From: Chondrosia reniformis
Lineage: Eukaryota; Porifera; Demospongiae; Chondrillida; Chondrillidae
Reading direction: 5' to 3'
Length of the DNA: 64,000 bases
NCBI GenBank assembly: GCA_947172415.1
Contig: OX359199.1
Coordinates: 1,948,001-2,012,000, forward strand
The position numbers and the translations under genes were made by a program. The notes below the pieces were generated by a model, which was not told the DNA's origin, searched no databases, and saw nothing but the letters and a program-made list of their open reading frames with translations. Below, in pieces: positions 57,591 to 64,000 of this stretch. Position 1 is the stretch's first letter. Each line of letters begins with the position of its first letter.

Positions 57591-58217
57591 ATGAGGGATA
57601 TTCTTTACAGTCTTTGTGGTATGGTTTTCATATTAGGAACTTTAGCTAATGAAGGTATGTCATATCACTAATTTGTATTAAGGAATTTTGTTATATATAA
57701 TTAAGGTAGCTATAAATCGACATACTCAATGGATAAACAATCTTTAGTGATAAAGGTAATTAAAGATTTCACTGTATGAAGGAGAATTATCTGCTAATTA
57801 AATACATTTGTAGAGCAGTGATTCCTAAAGCTATAGAGTCACAAGGATTTGATTCCAAGCTAATCCCTTTTATAAGGAATATAGTCACACAATGCAATGT
57901 GAACTTTTAATTTTGCATTTTCAGATACACTCACTGTCAGCATTGATAAAGTCAAGTCTAGACGTGTTGCCAGGCAGCCCAGTGACTCGCAGTCCCAGGA
58001 TAGTTGTACAGGTCGAGATGGACGTGATGGGCGTGATGGTGTACCTGGGAGGGATGGACGAGAGGGGGAAATGGGTAAGCCTGGACCAATCGGAGTGCCA
58101 GGCCCACCAGGGCCACAAGGACCAGCTGGTGCTGATGGTGGAGGAGTGACCTACGTCAGATGGGGCAGGACCACTTGTCCAGAAGTTGAAGGAACCGAAA
58201 TGATATATGACATTTAA
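57591..58217 (+). CDS. Short secreted collagen-like protein
   Basis: Exons 57591-57654 and 57925-58217 (357 bp, 118 aa). Exon 1 encodes a signal peptide ([20 protein letters not shown]). Exon 2 encodes a linker with basic RR sites ([20 protein letters not shown]), then 15 uninterrupted Gly-X-Y triplets from [13 protein letters not shown] to GADGGG, then [19 protein letters not shown]. The [10 protein letters not shown] tail is a signature of a sponge/cnidarian family of short collagens, where a longer cysteine-containing domain normally follows. Here the frame stops 11 codons after TTCP, so the C-terminal domain is missing or lies in an exon that I cannot see. Confidence 0.85.
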
Positions 58218-59044
58218 TTATCGGAAACATAAATAATATCAGGATACCCTACAGCCTACAGGATTTTATAATTAGATTTATTTATTATTAATTAGAATTA
58301 AAATAATTATAATTTTAATAATTACTTCTCTGTCATGCAGTATAGCCAAGGGCTAATGCAATGTATAAGATTCTCCAAAAGCTGTATATATATAAATTTT
58401 ATACTAAACACAAGTTGTTGTGAATCACATTAAATATCTATAGGTATACGTTATCATTGCACTTGCATATATCTAGTCAAAGGCCATATATGCTGTACTG
58501 ACTACATATAACCACCAGTTATATAGGATTAAACAGTCACATGGCCAGCTCACTCTAATAAGGATAAGGTCTCATATAAATATAGACAGGGTTTAGTAGT
58601 TATATACAGATACAAGCCTCATACACAGTGCTAGCCTATATAAGGAGAAACTCTTGTATCCTGCATCCAAAGCTCTCCCCCTTGTGCATTTCATGTCCAT
58701 GTCAAAAATGTGTGAAACACTATATGAACAAACTCAACCATGCAACTAAGGATTACGTGCTACAACAAAGAGTAGGACAGGTTTATATACCATCAGAAAT
58801 CTGCATGTACGTACTGTATATATAGGAACTTATTTTTGCACTCCATTATACTGAGAAATGCATGCGTATGCATTGTTTATCACATGCAGAAGTTGCACAT
58901 TGTTTTTATATATATACTGAAGAGCATGACTTGTTCCACTACAATGAAAGTTATATAATGATTCTCTGTAAAATATTGTAGACTTTAGTTTGAAAAAAAT
59001 ATAGCTAAAATAGGTTAATAAGAATGGTTTACTTATACCTTATT
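58218..59044. other. Intergenic stretch
   Basis: 58240-58390 is the dispersed repeat shared with 56395-56545. At about 58649-58680 CTCTTGTATCCTGCATCCAA with AGCTCTC is a scrap of the Penelope-like tail. No gene seen. Confidence 0.55.
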
Positions 59045-59897
59045 CTAAGTAGTTTGAGAGCTACTGAATTGCAAATACACAATTACTCCTACAATAATAT
59101 TTGACAATATGCCAAGCACAATTGAAACTAAATTAAATACTTTTGCTTTCCTAGCAAAATGAGCAGCTTCACTTGGCCTTCCACTGTCAGCAAGAGAGTT
59201 AGCCTACATAATTATATAGGTGTAAAAAGTATCCATACATGCATGTGCCTCTATATATCTATATATAACAGCCAAGTTTGAAAACAACATTATACATATA
59301 TCAGTTAATCAATTACCTTGACACTGGAGATGATGGCTGCCACACCAAATGGAAGACAGCAACAGAATGTAGTAAATACGGATAGTATTATAAGACCAAT
59401 ATAAGAGGTTTCCCCTGCACTGTCTATGTGGTTTCGTGGTGCATACGCTTGTCTTACAACCGGCTGTGAGTATATAACATTAGCAGTAGATTGGACTTCT
59501 CCAGTCCTGTCAGGTAAAGGTTCATTCTCTGTTTTAAGATTCTGTACACTATCATGAGTTGCTGCTCCACTTTGAACTTCTGGTTCAGTGTATCCATCTT
59601 GTTCTCTTGGAGTGTAAGCTGGGGGACCATTAGTTGAAGCTGAGGAAGATGCTGTGAAAATATAAACGTACGTATATAGCATAATGATTATATGTATATT
59701 ATCATTTTCCTATAATTTATATGTAGGTACAAAACTTATGATAAATATATGGCAAGCCTATATGTTCTAAACATTCAGCATGCAGATTCAAATTGAATGC
59801 ATGTACATATATAAATGGTTTAATCTCCCTATTAATTTTCTATAAAATACTTACAAGATTGCATTATCTGGGCTTGGCTCCAATATTCAGAATCCAT
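59045..59897 (-). CDS. CD225/dispanin family membrane protein 1
   Basis: Exons 59897-59855, 59651-59317, 59203-59045 (537 bp, 178 aa). A proline/polar N-terminal half with PPAYTPREQ (a PPxY-type WW-binding motif) is followed by the CD225 core: the first hydrophobic helix YIGLIILSVFTTFCCCLPFG and VAAIISSVKV, with a Cys cluster typical of S-palmitoylation in IFITM/dispanin proteins, then a loop GRPSEAAHFARKAK and a second hydrophobic helix VFNLVSIVLGILSNIIVGVI. Two-helix topology is as in IFITM, PRRT and SynDIG proteins. A single protein cannot be assigned to one vertebrate subfamily. Confidence 0.88.
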
Positions 59898-60839
59898 TAA
59901 TCGTCAGAATAAGAAAGTTCTTTAAGTGTTCGTGTACTGATCAAGGAGCTCAAGGAGAGGGTATTTATAAGCGTTTAGCTGCTCATACACATGACAAATG
60001 GATATGTATATATACTAGATTGCATAACATAAAAGAGTTATTCATTTGTATATATGACCATGAAATATGAATAGGTATAGAATTTAATCATGCGAGTACT
60101 GTATACACGTGGAAGGCAGCCATATAGAAGTGTATTGAATTATATATATATTAAAATTAAATAAATCATCTCTATAGAGTTATCATGATGCACCTAAGGA
60201 AGAGCTAGATGTGTATGAATATGATAACATACAATCTTGTTTCAATATACTTTTTCCTAACCAGTCATGCATCCCTATATCTCTGTCAGTGCCTTTATTT
60301 TTAAATACAAACTGATAAGAGCTAGAAGCCATACACAGATACAAATATTTATATATGTGTGCATTGTTGCATGTGTATACACAAGACTGCATGACATATA
60401 TATATATATTGTATATATTCAGTGCAAGTTATATACAGTAATCTAATATATATATGTATGTACTACTGTATACTACTACTAATAATTATAGGGGGGTATA
60501 TGTAATATGGACCAAATGTTCTCAATACCAGCATTTTAAGGGAAATTTTGCATTGGGGGATTTAAATACTATCATAGAGTACGGTAGTACTCTATCATAC
60601 GGTAGTACTCTATACGGTAGTACTCTATAAGTAGGGATGGCCGAAAAAAAACATGGCCGCCCTATTCAATGTATTATCAATTAACACCTCATAAATCAAC
60701 AACGTTCAGATTTTCGGTTGCATTTGTGTGTTTGCAGTCGTTTTTGCATGCTTTTCTAAACGCCAAAACATGTTACGATGCTCTACAACCTTCGCAAAGT
60801 GGTTAAACCGAAATAGGCCAAATTCTGCAATTCCTCATT

Positions 60840-60911
60840 TTTTCTTCTTCTTCTTCTTCTTCTTCTTCTTCTTCTTCTTCTTCTTCTTCTTCTTCTTCTT
60901 CTTCTTCTTCT
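60840..60911. repeat. (TTC)n microsatellite
   Basis: About 24 uninterrupted TTC triplets. GAA/TTC tracts of this kind can form triplex DNA. Confidence 0.97.
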
Positions 60912-61405
60912 TTTTTCAAATGAGCTAGCGCTAACATGCGAACTTACGCAGGTACATACAAATACTAAATCGTCATGAATGTTTCCGAACTAGGGAATAG
61001 GCTACCCTAGATTTCAACGCGCTCCAACCGAAGCGTGTTACTTTTGAAAGTGCCCAATTTAGGGCCTCTTTGAACGCCATTTTTTAATTAAGTTTCAAAT
61101 TCTCTGTATATAAAATAAGTAACCCGAATGAGTAATATTTGTGGTACTGCCGTTACCCGCGATCGAATTTCTTAGTCGCTTTGCAGGGCCTATATACAGT
61201 CGTATTCTTAACGATTATGGACCCTTTAATATCCTAAACTGAATGTTAAAGAACGGTAGAAAACATCTTATCAAATTTGGGATCTTTTCGGACGCCATTT
61301 TTTAATTTAGAGCTCTCTATTATATCGTCTATTCTGCTACTTTATTTCGAGTTTTCGCCAAGAAAACTTTTAAAACAAATATTAACAAGAAAAAAGGAGC
61401 AATAC

Positions 61406-61779
61406 AAGTTAAATAAAAACATTCAAAAATGAAGTTAAAAGTAGGGATGGCACTATAACAGTGATTGGCACATCTAGAAAAAGTAACGAAACAAGAAAGT
61501 GATCATATGGTAAGGCTAACATTGCAGAAGTGGCATACTGAAACTTAACTATACACATCACTTCTATGTTTGGGCGCATCGATCCCTACTTCTAGTATAT
61601 CCATGATGCGCCCAAACATAGAAGTGATGTGTATAGTTAAGTTTCAGTATGCCACTTCTGCAATGTTAGCCTTACCATATGATCACTTTCTTGTTTCGTT
61701 ACTTTTTCTAGATGTGCCAATCACTGTTATAGTGCCATCCCTACTTTTAACTTCATTTTTGAATGTTTTTATTTAACTT
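61406..61779. mobile_element. Perfect foldback (palindromic) MITE
   Basis: Arms 61406-61580 and 61605-61779 (175 bp each) around a 24-bp spacer appear to be exact reverse complements (AAGTTAAATAAAAACATTC at the left edge, GAATGTTTTTATTTAACTT at the right, GGGCGCATC at the centre). AGTAGGGAT words stand inside each arm and in the spacer, so two MITE copies may lie head to head. An old half copy is at 9760-9895. Confidence 0.93.
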
Positions 61780-62139
61780 ATATATATATATACATACGTA
61801 TATATATAATCCATGAAATTGCATTCTATGAAAATGTAATTCATAATAGAATAGGAATTAGACACTCAAATAGTCAAAAGATGAACCTTCTAAGACATTG
61901 CACAACAAGAGAGAATGTTAATTTTATTGTCTAAGATAGCAACAAAGGAGTGCACAAGACTGTAAATACTTAAATTAAGGATATCTTGCATTGTTTTTGT
62001 AATGTATACATCAATCCTAATTATATATTCAGTCATACACTATGTATACACAATGTATACGTATATACCCATGCAAAGTAACATGTAGTGCTTATAAAGT
62101 GTATAGACTTTGTACGTATGTGTACATAGCTTGGCATAA

Positions 62140-62247
62140 TGGTTGATATGACCGAATATATTGTGATTGTGACTATTCCTGGCATGATGAATAGTGGAAT
62201 GTACACTTGTCGAGCCAATAATCCTCTTCAATGGATGATGTCGAGTA
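62140..62247 (+). pseudogene. Isolated Ig-domain exon remnant
   Basis: Reads VDMTEYIVIVTIPGMMNSGM then YTCRANNPLQW. The pattern DSGxYTCRAxN is the C-terminal signature of an immunoglobulin-like domain (Tyr-Cys of strand F). A GTAAGA donor follows at about 62247. No partner exon was found nearby, so it is either a lost exon of a receptor-type gene or one exon of a gene with very long introns. Confidence 0.45.
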
Positions 62248-62654
62248 AGACGTAGTAAAATGTAAGTTGCTTCAGTTAATAACTTTAAATTTTGAAAACT
62301 ATATGAATTATTATACATTACTCATTACTTTAGTGCAACAATAACAATTCATATTGTCTTACCTGTACATGTACATTACATTAAAATTATAGTTATTATT
62401 TTAGCTGATATCTTAATATCATATCACTGTTCACACAATCATGATTAATGATGCTTTAATATACTCATAACTTGTACTGTATAATACTTGACTGAATTAT
62501 AAATAATTAGTCTATATGAACAAAACAAAAATGACATATCGAATATTTTGCATTATAGAGAACTACATAATGATTATGAATCTGATATCATGATATTGAA
62601 AGTTGATCAAGAATATATGATGCAAGCGTAGCTAGTATAGTTATCCAGCCACAG

Positions 62655-63506
62655 TTAACGTTGAGTTGAGACAAGAGCCATTCGTATGCCAAATGATACA
62701 CCTATAAAAATGAAGAATGCTATGCCAACACCCAAAGCTGTAAAGTTGAGCCCTTTAGCCGTACGAGAGGCCCTCTGAGCTGATTCATATCGACCAGCAT
62801 TATATTCACTTGTCACCTGCATGGATGTATATAATAACTATGATAAAATTAAAGTTGATTTCAAATTAAAGGTTACAAAACTTATATACATGACGTATAT
62901 ACGTACAGTATAGTATGTATAGTATTATATATATTATACTGTATATAGATACGTGAATAGTTGTGTTTTTAACAATATATATATATATATATCATAAGTC
63001 AGAGCTGAAACCTAATATGTTTGTAAGGTACATATTCACTATATACAAGGGAACCTAGACATGTGAACGGTCAACTCACTAGGACAGTAATAATCAGTCA
63101 CTTAAAGTGGCCACTTCAATTGAGTCTGAAACGTTTACATGTACGCTGTATTATTTTTTTAAGTTGGTATGCATATGGTGGCTGGTTAATAATCCAGGCA
63201 GATAAATTAGGCTTATATAATATATAGCAGTTGACTAGGGAAAGGGGTTCTATAAAGTGTATGTACGTATATATGCATGGAGTTATATACACATGATGTA
63301 TTTTTCATGCCTACTCCACTCAGGAAGAACACTCTAATAAATGAATACTGAAAATACATGCAAGTTCTTACTCTTGCACTGTATATAATTGCAGCCAGAC
63401 CTACAGGCCAAAAGCAGCAGAAGAATGTTAGAATAGACCACACCATGTAGGTTTCTGGAAGCGGAGGGGCAGTTACAAAACCTAACATTGGCTGATTTGT
63501 AACCAC
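62655..63506 (-). CDS. CD225/dispanin family membrane protein 2 (5' end not found)
   Basis: Exons 63506-63372 and 62816-62655, both phase 0. The first reads VVTNQPMLGFVTAPPLPETY and then the CD225 helix YMVWSILTFFCCFWPVGLAA IIYSAR in two adjoining blocks; the second reads VTSEYNAGRYESAQRASRTA then KGLNFTALGVGIAFFIF and a short tail ending VSTQR. The pattern CCFWPvGlaAIiyS and YxxGRYExAxxaS matches the CD225 family better than its neighbour at 59045. At least one 5' exon is missing; it may lie beyond 64000. The upstream AG at 63507-63508 looks like a true acceptor. Confidence 0.85.
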
Positions 63507-64000
63507 CTATATAAAAATATATATAATCAATATTATTATATATGTATATTCTCATGCAGATTATCTGTACGCATATAAATGTAATTTAAGCATGTTAGAT
63601 CTAGATCTAATTTAAACCTACTGACTGTCAAATGCAACTCATACAGGTATAATTATAACCACAGTCTTGAAAATTAATCCTTTAATAAGATTACTTGTCT
63701 TAGTTAACACCTATAATTTGCATCTGTATAATATGAGCTAGACTAATTACCTAGATCTAAAGACTACAGAAGAAAAGAGACAAAACCTCAAAGCCTGGGC
63801 CTGGCCTCACTGATAAAGGAATTCCCAGAAACATACATTGAGAGAAGTCATGCAAGGAGATAGACTTATAATACTTATTGGGGATGAAATGTTCTATATA
63901 GAGATAATTTTAAAAGTTTATACCAATTTACATCTTAATAACTTAAATCAATCAATATTAATTTTATTATTTCAAATGTGCATGCGCACATGTACATTAT
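63507..64000. other. Window end, no gene assigned
   Basis: At about 63800-63840 CACTGATAAAGGAATTCCCA followed by GAAAC is another scrap of the Penelope-like tail with a damaged hammerhead-like core. The remainder is AT-rich and may hold the missing first intron of the CD225 gene on the minus strand. Confidence 0.5.

Larger units (their letters stand above)
59898..62654. other. Intergenic stretch rich in repeats
   Basis: Contains short AT microsatellites (60140, 60395, 61781), repeats of TACGGTAGTACTCTAT at about 60577-60628, a (TTC)n tract, an unusual GC-richer unique region 60640-61400 with GACGCCATTTTTTAAT-type words twice (about 61072 and 61292), and the big palindrome at 61406-61779. No intact gene seen; an Ig-like exon remnant is at 62140. 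Confidence 0.6.

Noticed and set aside
60728-60928. ORF with a poly-phenylalanine run
   Set aside because: It is the (TTC)n microsatellite read in one frame.
61570-61776. 68-codon + ORF in the palindrome
   Set aside because: Lies wholly in one arm of the foldback element and has no coding character.

Overview
The window looks like nuclear DNA of an early-branching animal, most likely a demosponge. The support is AT-rich sequence with frequent TACGTA-type words, short GT-AG introns, small intergenic gaps, many MITEs and minisatellites, and animal gene families that align well by eye with vertebrate proteins (PPT1, DDX23, SOAT, GLIPR2, CD225, carbonic anhydrase). The species is inference; all family calls are from memory of the families, with no database search.

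Layout. 1-6787 (+): 3' part of a coiled-coil gene whose exons have been tandemly copied; the array runs off the left edge. 8200-9450: decayed remnants, including a death-domain-like piece. 10596-15383 (-): seven-exon palmitoyl-protein thioesterase (PPT1) with a Harbinger-like MITE in intron 1. 15567-16397 (-): intronless carbonic anhydrase with a mitochondrial-type leader. 16999-30102 (-): 20-exon spliceosomal helicase DDX23/PRP28 with a greatly expanded RS domain; its introns hold a 34-bp minisatellite and a Penelope-like reverse transcriptase whose tail carries a hammerhead-like motif. 30303-42909 (+): sterol O-acyltransferase paralogue A, divergent from DDX23 with only about 200 bp between start codons. 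43215-43846 and 45049-45671 (+): two CAP/GLIPR2-like genes. 45980-55365 (+): sterol O-acyltransferase paralogue B, with ten internal exons of the same lengths as in A. 55653-55982 (+): small RIIa-domain protein. 57591-58217 (+): short secreted collagen-like protein. 59045-59897 (-) and 62655-63506 (-): two CD225/dispanin-type membrane proteins, the second cut by the lack of an identified first exon.

Exon junctions of the main genes were read by hand. For DDX23, both SOATs, PPT1, CAP1, the RIIa gene, the collagen-like gene and the first CD225 gene the summed exon lengths are multiples of three and all phases agree, which makes these models fairly solid. The genes are mostly unrelated housekeeping and membrane or secreted genes. 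The meaningful groupings are the SOAT pair around the CAP pair, the two CD225 genes, and the head-to-head DDX23/SOAT-A promoter.

The most interesting observations are the heptad-preserving exon array (one A+B module is 63 residues, exactly nine heptads), the hammerhead-like motif on the Penelope-like tail and its dispersed copies, a 50-bp array of decoy splice acceptors that each put a stop in the SOAT catalytic-region DWW motif, a perfect 175-bp-arm palindrome, and a fragmentary DDX23 last-exon copy inside an intron of SOAT-B.
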